A stretch of 47,574 nt of DNA from contig DNYJ01000039.1 of the NCBI GenBank assembly GCA_003505155.1, positions 1 to 47,574 on the forward strand, given 5' to 3'. Both the position numbers and the translations under genes were made by a program. The notes below the pieces were generated by a model. It worked only from the letters and a program-made list of their open reading frames with translations. It searched no databases and was not told where the DNA came from. How positions within the stretch are numbered: position 1 is the first letter of the stretch; every line of letters begins with the position of its first letter. Origin of the DNA: Candidatus Uhrbacteria bacterium (GTDB lineage: Bacteria; Patescibacteriota; Patescibacteriia; UBA9934; UBA10169). This document shows, piece by piece, positions 22,687 to 30,235 of this stretch.

Positions 22687-24039
22687 GGTTCTTCTGGGTT
22701 TCCTGTGGGTATACCAGATGAGCGTTTACGGATACATGGATAGTTTACCGCAGTGAAAGAGAATGGCAACGCGGTAGTTGGCGAAGTTTCGGAAACCACG
22801 CGCATTCGCTTTAATGGCTTGAATTTTGCTGTTGAGTCCTTCCGTTACCGCATTGGTGATCACGTGTGTGATGTAGGCAAGTAATCCATTCATGTGTCGC
22901 TTAAGTGTCTTTGCGACATCGATGATCGGCTGGAGCCGTGAGTGAGTCGCCCAGAAGTACCAGCGATCGAAGAAACGTCGGGCTGACCACTCGCGGCCGT
23001 ACTCCCAGAACTTGCGAAAGGCTTCTTTGATACTCCAGGCTCGGCTGACCTTGAGCGCATCCCCTTGGAGCACTTTCCACAAAGCGCGCTCATCCGCCTC
23101 CCAACTATCCGGATTCTTGAGCCAGAGGTATTTAGTTTTGGTGAGGGAAGTATTCCCTTCCTTCATGAGTGCTCGGTGCTCTTGCTTGCGTACGAGGTCA
23201 ACCGCCTTACCGAGATACCCCGCAACATGGAACTTGTCGTGCACGATATCGACGTCTGCACCAAAGACGTCGCGCGCTGCATCCATGAACGGCTCCCACA
23301 TATCCATAGCCACCGCTTCCACTTCACCGCGATGTTTTTCGGGAATGGCTTGGTTGAGGAGTTGTTTCGCATCTTCCCGCTTCCTCCCCTCCACCACCTC
23401 AAGGACGCGACCTTTGTCGATATCGGTGGCGAGTGAGGCGTAGTGGTGTCCCTTCAAAAAGCTCTTTTCATCCACGCCCACGTGTGCGATGGGCTCGCAC
23501 TCACGACGCTCGAGGCCGCGAGCAACGGCACGAGTTTGAATGAGATGAAACTGATCCCATGAGAGTTTGAGGATCTTTTTCGCCTGGGTCACACTGGCGG
23601 CGGCGTGCAAGACGTCGATGGCGAAGCGCTCAAATAGAAGCGTGAAGCGAGCGAGATCATGTGCCCATGGAGTGGTGGTTGAGATAATGCCGTGCTCAAG
23701 ACAAGAGACGCGCGGGATGCGCGCCACGATGGTGGTCGTAAACTGCATGGTGTCCAGATGGCGCCAACTGCGCTCTTCACGATGGTCATAGCGAGGACAT
23801 GGTGTCGCACACTGCGGGCACGAGAGCGCTTGCTCACCTGTTGCCTCGACATGAATGACGACGGTGAGTGCTGTCGTGTCTATGATGACCTCTGTCACCT
23901 TCCATGGCGGGACGAGACCGAGGAGCTGTTCGTAATGGGTGCCCAAGGTGAGCAGGGGTGTGGGTGTTTTCATATCCACCCAGCATACCGCAGAAAACTG
24001 CTATACTACGAGCCTACCCACAGGAAAGTCGGAATACCC
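22687..24039 (-). mobile_element. ISL3-family insertion sequence
   Basis: The element is 1353 bp. Its terminal inverted repeats are 25 bp and imperfect: GGTTCTTCTGGGTTTCCTGT at the left end and GGGTATTCCGACTTTCCTGT (reverse strand) at the right, both continuing GGGTA. An 8-bp direct repeat AAAATATG lies on both sides (22679-22686 and 24040-24047), the target-site duplication typical of ISL3. It carries one transposase. It looks intact and may be active or recently inserted. Confidence 0.93.
22726..23979 (-). CDS. ISL3-family transposase
   Basis: The 417-aa protein has the N-terminal zinc-ribbon CPQCATPCPRYDHR, then the DDE core. The first Asp is in VGVDEKSF, the second in AMDMWEPF, the Glu in NAVTEGLNSKIQAIK. 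All three catalytic residues are present and no frameshift is seen, so it is likely functional. An alternative start is the third codon (MKTPTP). Confidence 0.95.
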   Translation of the reverse strand: MDMKTPTPLLTLGTHYEQLLGLVPPWKVTEVIIDTTALTVVIHVEATGEQALSCPQCATPCPRYDHREERSWRHLDTMQFTTTIVARIPRVSCLEHGIISTTTPWAHDLARFTLLFERFAIDVLHAAASVTQAKKILKLSWDQFHLIQTRAVARGLERRECEPIAHVGVDEKSFLKGHHYASLATDIDKGRVLEVVEGRKREDAKQLLNQAIPEKHRGEVEAVAMDMWEPFMDAARDVFGADVDIVHDKFHVAGYLGKAVDLVRKQEHRALMKEGNTSLTKTKYLWLKNPDSWEADERALWKVLQGDALKVSRAWSIKEAFRKFWEYGREWSARRFFDRWYFWATHSRLQPIIDVAKTLKRHMNGLLAYITHVITNAVTEGLNSKIQAIKANARGFRNFANYRVAILFHCGKLSMYP

Positions 24040-25202
24040 AAAATATGGAAGCGTTTGCGATTCAGCCCCACGCACCCAAAGCAGTCTTCGCAGTTGTAAC
24101 AATGATAGCTGTACTCCATGTTGTGGCACTGCACTTGCGTGTAGCAGTACTTCACATTCGATGAGTGGGAACCTGTCGTTGAGTAATACGAGTTTGTAGC
24201 TCCGAACCAACCCGTACACGACATGTTGCCTTCCGATCCGTCGAAGGAGAAACTGGATTGAAACTGATTGCGGCAGTCGTGGTGAAAATAGCACTCTTTG
24301 CAGTCCGTACAATCGGTCAAATACTCACCCGTACATCCGTCCGCCTTCTCGTTGAAGTTCTCCGGCCAGATCGCATCGCACTCAACCATCCCCAGAAACT
24401 CATCTCGCAGCGGCTCGAAAGAAGATCGGCGCGTGAGAACGAGTTTCTCCATCCGAGCGCGATACTCCGCCTCGGAAAGCTGTTCGTTCTTGAAGACAAA
24501 CTTCGCGTTACGCTTATTCGTCGCCATGAAGCAATCCTCGCTGTTGCGACAATCAAACAGAAACATGGAATTTAAACAATCACGTGACTCCTGCACCCAT
24601 CGGCAGTTGAAGATACGGTCGCTATGCACCACGTTGTAGGAATTGTTGACACCGAAAGACTGATAAATCTCCGCCGAGTTTTCGACGTCAAGCGCGTTCA
24701 TGCCAAAGAGCGTATTCTTGGATCGCGATGCGTTCATGAAGTAGCTATTCTCGTCGCCAGCAGAAATCGTAGAGATGGAATTCACGGGCTGGACAAGATT
24801 GCGCAGTCCTGTTAAGGGAATCTCATGCACAAGGCCACCCATGATTTTAAAAACACCGCGTCCGTCGTCCTCGCGAAAATTCGATGCGTAGTCATGACCA
24901 AACCACTGTTGATCCGGCACGACTTTCACGCCTGAACCCGGATGTGCTGGGGAGATAAAAACAGAACCATCCTGTGCGCTCTTGTTGTTCCACCACTGAT
25001 ACCCAACAAAAAAGCCGGTCAAGATGTGCATGCGAGTGAGAGGATGGAGTTTCGACGGCGGCACATTGAAATGCTTGTACCGCTCGACCTCCTTGGCGCT
25101 CATGTCCCACTTGCGCCCTGTCAGAGCACATGTCCACTCGCCGGGTTGAGTGGCGTCGAGAATGTTTTTTACCTTGGCGTCGTAGTTAGGGGTTTGGATC
25201 AT
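24040..25202 (-). pseudogene. 5' part of a Cys-rich gene split by ISL3 (copy 2)
   Basis: It begins MIQTPNYDAKVKNILDATQPGEWTCALTGRKW and matches the family through DCRNSEDCFMATNKRN and NCEDCFGCVGLNRKRFHI, where the IS interrupts it. Beyond that the frame runs into IS sequence. Joining both parts with a single copy of the 8-bp duplication gives 1737 bp (578 codons plus stop), fully in frame. The gene faces the TrmB-like gene at 25344. Without the IS it would be a normal member of the family; an N-terminal fragment may still be made. Confidence 0.9.
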
Positions 25203-25235
25203 ATATTTGTTCACGATAGCAAGTCGTATCTACTG

Positions 25236-25253
25236 TGTCAACGAGTTTCGACA
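25236..25253. promoter_or_regulatory. Operator-like repeat between copy 2 and its regulator
   Basis: TGTCA (25236-25240) and CGACA (25249-25253) are in inverted orientation, 34 bp upstream of the Cys-rich start. Related to TGTCG...CGACA at 28.15 kb. Confidence 0.4.
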
Positions 25254-25317
25254 AATAAGACTTTGCCATGTCTAACACCCATAGTAACTACTTAAAAGTG
25301 AGCATTTGTGCTACTCT

Positions 25318-25342
25318 TTCGTCGTCAGAAAGTTTCGACGAA
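25318..25342. promoter_or_regulatory. Inverted repeat at the TrmB-like (3) start
   Basis: TTCGTCG (25318-25324) and CGACGAA (25336-25342) form a perfect 7-bp inverted repeat ending one base before the ATG at 25344, well placed for autorepression. Confidence 0.5.
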
Positions 25343-25343
25343 T

Positions 25344-26090
25344 ATGAATATAAAACAAGCTCTTGAAGAAATTGGGATAGGAAAAACGAAAGCCGATGTT
25401 TATCTTGCGGCTCTTGAGATTGGCAGTGGAACAGCCGAGGAAATCGGAAAGCAAGCCGGAATCCCAAGAACAACCGCCCATGAAATCCTGCAACAACTTC
25501 TCCCTAAAGGCCTTCTGTCCGTAACCCAGGAAGGGCGTCGAAATACTTATACGGCCGAGTCGCCCAAAGCGCTCCAGCGCATTCTGCACGAACAAGAACG
25601 CCGACTTCTTGAAGTGCTCCCCGAACTCCTCTCGCTTCACAAGACATCAAGCTCGCGACCACGTGTGCGATTCTACGAAGGTTCGGATGGAATTCGAACG
25701 GTTTTTGAGGACACGCTCAAGAGCAAGACGGAAACCCTCTCCGCGATTCTCTCGATCCAAGACATCGACAAAATAGCCGGAGCGAAGTGGTTCACAAACT
25801 ATACGAAGCGTCGCATTGAAAGCGGACGACGTCTCAATGTGATCCGATCAAACGAAACGGAGGTGGGGGACAAGTACCCCTCGAGCACATCAGAAAACCG
25901 GGAAGTGCATTACGCCCAGTCCGGCATGGTCTTTAATCTTTCCGTGTACCTCTACGACAACAAAGCAGCATTCTTTGGCACAACGAAGGAACCCTACGCG
26001 ATACTGATCGAGTCAGAAGACCTCCACCAAACGCTCTTCAATCTTTTTGAAGTCCTCTGGCAGGTCACACGCGTGAAGAAAGCGATTTAA
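25344..26090 (+). CDS. TrmB-like transcriptional regulator (3)
   Basis: The 248-aa protein begins MNIKQALEEIGIGKTKADVYLAALEIGSGTAEEIGKQAGIPRTTAHEILQQLLPKG, a TrmB winged helix, with the wing RRNTYTAESPKAL. The C-terminal domain (about 95-248) has RVRFYEGSDGIRTVFEDTLKSKTETLSAI, as in the related regulator at 28.2 kb (AIIYYNNVEAIKAGYREVM). ATG 25344 is preferred to an upstream ATG because of this alignment. It diverges from the IS-split Cys-rich gene with operator-like repeats in between. Confidence 0.85.
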   Translation: MNIKQALEEIGIGKTKADVYLAALEIGSGTAEEIGKQAGIPRTTAHEILQQLLPKGLLSVTQEGRRNTYTAESPKALQRILHEQERRLLEVLPELLSLHKTSSSRPRVRFYEGSDGIRTVFEDTLKSKTETLSAILSIQDIDKIAGAKWFTNYTKRRIESGRRLNVIRSNETEVGDKYPSSTSENREVHYAQSGMVFNLSVYLYDNKAAFFGTTKEPYAILIESEDLHQTLFNLFEVLWQVTRVKKAI

Positions 26091-26177
26091 GAGCTCATTA
26101 AAGTAGCGAGCCACGCTTTGAGTGCATCGCTTTTGTTCCTACCCCATCGTCTTACATGATCCTTACCCAAAAAGCAG

Positions 26178-26233
26178 AAAACCCCAGCAAAGTGAGGTTT
26201 CTTGCCTAACCTTTCAATTGAAAGGTTAGGCAA
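26178..26233 (+). terminator. Terminator hairpin followed by a 32-bp palindrome
   Basis: AAACC...GGTTT (about 26179-26200) has a loop AGCAAAGTG-like and a T stretch. Directly after comes a perfect palindrome 26202-26233 with arm TTGCCTAACCTTTCAA. The two Cys-rich/regulator modules meet here, so it may serve convergent transcripts from both sides. Confidence 0.6.
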
Positions 26234-26284
26234 CCAATTCGTTTCAACAAAGACTCTTCGGCTTCGCTCAGGGTGACTCTGTTG

Positions 26285-28054
26285 TTATCCATTCTTTTCA
26301 AGGTACGCCAGATAATCCTTCCGGCAGAGATGGCGACGAACGGAATGCGCGGCGTTTTTTGCGACGCGCAGAGGTTTATGACAGGCTTCGCACTTCGTTT
26401 CTATGAAGCTCGCCTGGTTTGCCTCAAGCCACAAATCTTTGATGCGGGAGATAAAGTGCTTGCGTGGCGGGGCAATCTTCATGTGGCGGTAAAGCTCCAC
26501 CTCGGGTTTGATCATCGCAAAGCGGCGGTTGGAACCCACATCGTAAAGCGGGCGACTGATCCACTCGTCTGTAAGATCATTCACATGGTCGGGGATTTCT
26601 TCAACCGGCGTTGGCGTTGCATTTGCCAGACTCTCGCCGATTGCATCTTCCGATTCCGGATCAAAGAACAAACATCCCATCCCAAGTGCATCTTCCTTGC
26701 TCGTATCAAACCACACGGGCGCCCCGGAATCCGCCCAATAGCTCGGTGCATATTTCGCCGGAAAAAACTCGCCGTACTCTTTGTCTTCCAGCATTTTGCA
26801 CTTGATCTCATCCACGCGTTGCCAATACTCTTCCTCGCTGTACTGTTTGTTCAGAATGCAGAACTTTTTTCGTTGAAGACCCACACACCCGAAACAATCC
26901 TCGCAGTTGTAACAAAGAAGGGAATACTCCATGCGCTGGCTTTGGATACACAGGAAACAAAATGAACACTTGCTTCCGCGCGAGCAAGAACCGGAATAGT
27001 AGATGTCGGTTGCAAACACGGGATACCCACTGAATGCGCAGTTTTCCGATGTGCCAAGAGAGAAGTTGCAGGAATATTCGTTCAGAGCTCCTTCTTCGCA
27101 GAAATACGACTCGCGCACCTTGGTCGTCTTTGTCAGATATTCCCCCGTCGAGTTCTCGGCTTGCTCGTTGAAGTTCTCCGGCCAGACGGCATCGTCAACG
27201 AGTTTTTGAAACTTCGCCGTATATTCGTCCAATATCTTGCGCGATCCGAGATCCACTTCGGCTCGCCGTTTCTTCCACTCGTTTTCCGAAAGCTGTTCAT
27301 TGAACCAAAGGTGCTTCTTGTTACGCTTGTTCGTTGCGCCAAAACAAAACTCACAGTTTCGACAATCGAAGAGAAAGGTCGAGTTCATGCAGTCGAACGA
27401 CTCCCGCACATACTGGCAATTAAAAATGCGACGCGAGTGTACGACGTTGAACGAGTTTGTCACGGAAAAACCTTGATACACTTCGGCGGAATCTTCCGTG
27501 TCCATGGCGACGTGACAATAGAGCGAGTTGCGACTTTTGGAAGCGCCGACGAAGTAGCTGTTCTCGTCACCTTGAGAAACAAACGCAATCGAATTCACCG
27601 GCTCGACGTGATTGCGATTCGCCGGCATGGGTACCGCAAGCTGAAGATCTCGCCATTGTTCCATGAGCGAGCGCGACGGATCATAATCTCGACCGGCGGA
27701 GATGAAGTCTTTCTCGAACCACTCCTTGTCGGGAAGCACTTTGATTCCTGTTGCTGGATGCACCGTACAGATAATCGGCTTTCGGGCCTGCCCGTCCGTA
27801 GCTCCGTCGGAGCGAAGTCGGGTTTCCGGATGCTTCTGATACCAATACTGATATCCGACGTACCAAGCGCCGTGATGCTTCCAACGAGTAAGTGGAGAAA
27901 CTTTCGGCGGAGGCACATTAAACTTCTTGTACCACCCGATTTCTTCCTCCGTCATCATCCATTTCTCACCCGTCATCGAACACACCCTTTCACCGGGCTT
28001 AAGTGTATCCAAGATTGTTTTGACTTTGACGTCGTAGTTGGGAGTTTGAGACAT
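26285..28054 (-). CDS. Large Cys-rich protein of unknown function (copy 3)
   Basis: The 589-aa protein (ATG 28054) is the closest intact relative of the one at 4556: SQTPNYDVKVKTILDTLKPG, then CTVHPATGIKVLPDKEWFEKDF, DCRNCEFCFGATNKRN, NCEDCFGCVGLQRKKFCILNKQY and the C-terminal finger CEACHKPLRV...HLCRKDYLAYL. Compared with the paralogues it has about 12 extra residues (RLRSDGATDGQA) after YQKHPE, encoded by a palindromic insertion at 27791-27822. It has no signal peptide or membrane span. It faces the TrmB-like gene at 28170 across 115 bp. Function unknown; metal binding is inferred from the Cys pattern. Confidence 0.87.
   Translation of the reverse strand: MSQTPNYDVKVKTILDTLKPGERVCSMTGEKWMMTEEEIGWYKKFNVPPPKVSPLTRWKHHGAWYVGYQYWYQKHPETRLRSDGATDGQARKPIICTVHPATGIKVLPDKEWFEKDFISAGRDYDPSRSLMEQWRDLQLAVPMPANRNHVEPVNSIAFVSQGDENSYFVGASKSRNSLYCHVAMDTEDSAEVYQGFSVTNSFNVVHSRRIFNCQYVRESFDCMNSTFLFDCRNCEFCFGATNKRNKKHLWFNEQLSENEWKKRRAEVDLGSRKILDEYTAKFQKLVDDAVWPENFNEQAENSTGEYLTKTTKVRESYFCEEGALNEYSCNFSLGTSENCAFSGYPVFATDIYYSGSCSRGSKCSFCFLCIQSQRMEYSLLCYNCEDCFGCVGLQRKKFCILNKQYSEEEYWQRVDEIKCKMLEDKEYGEFFPAKYAPSYWADSGAPVWFDTSKEDALGMGCLFFDPESEDAIGESLANATPTPVEEIPDHVNDLTDEWISRPLYDVGSNRRFAMIKPEVELYRHMKIAPPRKHFISRIKDLWLEANQASFIETKCEACHKPLRVAKNAAHSVRRHLCRKDYLAYLEKNG
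27791..27822 (-). repeat. In-frame palindromic insertion in the Cys-rich gene
   Basis: GCTCCG-T-CGGAGC (27801-27813) is enclosed by CCCG/CGGG. It falls exactly where copy 3 has a dozen residues absent from its paralogues. The minus-strand edge CGGACGGGCA also ends the hairpin inside the cysteine desulfurase gene at 46.0 kb. Confidence 0.5.
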
Positions 28055-28092
28055 ACGAGTACTAGTATACATCACAAGCCATGTTTGTCAGT

Positions 28093-28104
28093 TCTGTCGA
28101 CAGA
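28093..28104. promoter_or_regulatory. Palindromic operator candidate (1) of module 3
   Basis: TCTGTCGACAGA is a perfect 12-bp palindrome 39 bp from the Cys-rich start codon, in the divergent intergenic space. Confidence 0.5.
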
Positions 28105-28150
28105 TAGATACCTTTCCTTTCACAAGCAAGTGTTTTCTTGATAGTATTGT

Positions 28151-28167
28151 TGTCGAAGCATCCGACA
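28151..28167. promoter_or_regulatory. Palindromic operator candidate (2) of module 3
   Basis: TGTCG-N7-CGACA ends 2 bp before the ATG of the TrmB-like gene and would cover its ribosome binding site or transcription start. It shares TGTCGA with the palindrome at 28093. Confidence 0.5.
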
Positions 28168-28169
28168 CT

Positions 28170-28922
28170 ATGACAAACAAATCTCTTGAAGAGCTCCTAC
28201 AGGCTTTGGGGCTCCGTGAAGCCGAGGCAAAAGTTTACCTCGCGACACTCGCAAAGCATCCACGTTCCGTTTTGGATCTCGCTCGAACCTCTGGCGTAAA
28301 ACGCACCACAATCTATTCCATCCTCGAAACACTCAAAACGCGAGGGCTTGTTTCGATTGAAATGAAAGGCGAACGCCAACGAATTCGTGCCGAATCGCCA
28401 GAGCAGTTGGAAGTCATGCTTGAAATCCAACGAGAACGTCTCAACCGATCGCTCCCTGATCTCCTCTCGCTCTACCACATCCGTCGCGATGAACAGGCAA
28501 TTATCTACTACAACAACGTCGAAGCGATCAAAGCGGGATACCGCGAAGTTATGAAGCGATTTAAAGCAGGAGAGACATACCGCGTCATTTCGCACGCAGA
28601 GAACTGGTTTAACATGGATCCGGAGTTCTTCCAGAATTTTATCGACGAACGAAAAAAGGCCGGGGTCTTAACCCGCGTCCTTCTCATGGATTCACCAAAA
28701 GCCCGAGAGCTGAAACACTTTGAAAAAAATTACTACGAAGAGGTACGTATTCTCCCCGCCGAAACAAATCTCTCGACTAACCTACTCATCACACCCGACA
28801 CCATCCTCGTGCAACAAGTACAACTTCCCATCTTTGGTCTCAAAATCGAAAACCCCTCTCTCATCCAAATGCACCGCGAGATGTTCGATCTCATTTGGAA
28901 CAACACCGTGTCCGATCGTTAG
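28170..28922 (+). CDS. TrmB-like transcriptional regulator (4)
   Basis: The 250-aa protein has the winged helix LEELLQALGLREAEAKVYLATLAKHPRSVLDLARTSGVKRTTIYSILETLKTRG (about 6-60), a linker (AESPEQLEVML) and a C-terminal sensor domain (about 95-245) with VEAIKAGYREVMKRFKAGETYRVISH and ELKHFEKNYYEEVRILP. It diverges from the intact Cys-rich copy 3. Its stop codon overlaps the stop of the convergent lipoprotein gene by 4 bp. Confidence 0.87.
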   Translation: MTNKSLEELLQALGLREAEAKVYLATLAKHPRSVLDLARTSGVKRTTIYSILETLKTRGLVSIEMKGERQRIRAESPEQLEVMLEIQRERLNRSLPDLLSLYHIRRDEQAIIYYNNVEAIKAGYREVMKRFKAGETYRVISHAENWFNMDPEFFQNFIDERKKAGVLTRVLLMDSPKARELKHFEKNYYEEVRILPAETNLSTNLLITPDTILVQQVQLPIFGLKIENPSLIQMHREMFDLIWNNTVSDR

Positions 28923-29368
28923 CGCCCGGGAACCGTGCAAAGTCCCCGCACGCATTGGGGTTTGCCTTCCGGCTCTGCAAAAAGCTCAATGCAGAGCGTG
29001 TCTTTTGGAACATCAGGACGACGCGCTCGAAAAGACTTGGAAGCGTTTTTATTGATCGCTATGACATTTTCGGCATTTGTGAAAGGGCAGATGGAGTTGT
29101 CGGCATAAACACAATCCTCGTCTTGAAGACACGCTCTCTCTTCATCCGTTGGCTCAAGCTCTGACACATCCTCCCCCTCTTTTTCACAAGCACACATGGG
29201 GGTTGGGCAGTTGGATGGAATTTCCGGCTCCGGAAGTCCCTCGCAGATTGCCGTACAAACCTCCGGACATCCCAAATCGGGAGGAAGAAGAAAAGCAGGC
29301 GTTTTTGAGCACCCGAACCCAAGAAACAAGACAGCGGCCAACGCAAGGAAGATTCGCATGTTATTCAT
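28919..29368 (-). CDS. Cys-rich lipoprotein
   Basis: A signal peptide (MRIFLALAAVLFLGFGC) ends in the lipobox LGFGC, so the mature protein is lipid-anchored after LspA cleavage. The mature part has about 12 further cysteines in pairs (CPEVCTAICEG, NCPTPMCACE, ACLQDEDC, QCVRGLC), suggesting several disulfides. Three in-frame ATGs compete (29377, 29368, 29359); 29368 overlaps the preceding stop as ATGAATAA. It is the last gene of the leftward run from rnhB. I do not recognise the family. Confidence 0.75.
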   Translation of the reverse strand: MNNMRIFLALAAVLFLGFGCSKTPAFLLPPDLGCPEVCTAICEGLPEPEIPSNCPTPMCACEKEGEDVSELEPTDEERACLQDEDCVYADNSICPFTNAENVIAINKNASKSFRARRPDVPKDTLCIELFAEPEGKPQCVRGLCTVPGR

Positions 29369-29834
29369 AGAGTTCATAAGTTACGCCAAAAGCTTCGACG
29401 AGGCGATGGAAATTGTCTCGATCAAGAACAAGCGACGCGGTGTTTTCGTTCGGGTGAATGTTCACCTTCTCCGCCTCCCACCCCTCGCGATCAATGAAGA
29501 GCCCCACGTCGCGCTCGACGTTGTTGAGCAAACAAAGTGGGGAAACGGAGCCAGGTTCGATGCCGAGCTTTGCCATAAGCTCCGGCGGTTTGCCAAACGT
29601 GAGCTTCTTCGAGCCGACGAGTCTTTCGAGCTTTTTCATGTCAAGCCGCTTGTGATCTGGAAGCGTGACAAGATAAAAACGTTCGGATCCTTTGTCCCGC
29701 ACAAAAAGATTCTTCAAGGTCTGCCCCGGAATCTCAACGTCCAAAACGTCATTGCACGTAAACACCGCCTTGTGCTCGACGAGATGATACTCGATGCCAT
29801 GCTCCACCAAAAATTTTCGAACATCCTCTCTCAT
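29361..29834 (-). CDS. YbaK/ProX-type aminoacyl-tRNA deacylase
   Basis: The 157-aa protein matches the YbaK/PrdX family: EHGIEYHLVEHKAVFTCNDV, KNLFVRDKGSERFYLVTLPDHKRLDMKKLERLVGSKKLTFGKPPEL, then SVSPLCLLNN and HPNENTASLVLDRDNFHRLV. Such proteins hydrolyse mischarged tRNA (often Ala-tRNA-Pro). Its start lies 3 bp after the stop of the zinc-ribbon membrane protein; translation is probably coupled. Confidence 0.92.
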   Translation of the reverse strand: MREDVRKFLVEHGIEYHLVEHKAVFTCNDVLDVEIPGQTLKNLFVRDKGSERFYLVTLPDHKRLDMKKLERLVGSKKLTFGKPPELMAKLGIEPGSVSPLCLLNNVERDVGLFIDREGWEAEKVNIHPNENTASLVLDRDNFHRLVEAFGVTYELYE

Positions 29835-29836
29835 AC

Positions 29837-30235
29837 TTACCTCCGCACGAGGATGTAGACAAGAATAAGCACCCCAATCCAGACGATACCAATAACATCA
29901 AGCAGGCGCATTCGAGACTGAAACTCCGTCCACGACGACCAGCCGCCGCGCTCCCATGAAATCCTTCTCCCAAAGATCGTGAGAATAATGAGAGCCGCGA
30001 TGCCCACAATCGGGATAAGGGAAGCGATAAACCAAAGGTACGTGCGGGCACCCACCGCCCAGCCCTGCGTCCAAAGAAGCGCTCCAAGCGAGGGACCGCG
30101 AAGATAGCGGGCACGCGCCGCCTCGTCAGGTTCCAGCACAAGCGTAAATCCGCAAGCTTGGCATTTCTCGTTCCACGCTTTGATCATAGCTTTGCACTCG
30201 AGGCAATTCTTTTTTTGCATACACTTATCGCACAT
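29837..30235 (-). CDS. Zinc-ribbon membrane protein, 132 aa
   Basis: An N-terminal ribbon with MCDKCMQKKNCLECK and later CQACGF gives two Cys pairs. The C-terminal half has two transmembrane helices (TYLWFIASLIPIVGIAALIILTIF and LLDVIGIVWIGVLILVYILV). The ATG at 30235 overlaps the end of the M23 peptidase gene by 11 bp, which strongly supports this start over upstream options. Function unknown. Confidence 0.8.
   Translation of the reverse strand: MCDKCMQKKNCLECKAMIKAWNEKCQACGFTLVLEPDEAARARYLRGPSLGALLWTQGWAVGARTYLWFIASLIPIVGIAALIILTIFGRRISWERGGWSSWTEFQSRMRLLDVIGIVWIGVLILVYILVRR

Noticed and set aside
26235..26280. CTTCGGCTTCGCTCAGGGTGAC stretch as a module-specific site
   Set aside because: I have seen similar text as a dispersed intergenic repeat in unrelated genomes, so it is not evidence about the neighbouring genes.
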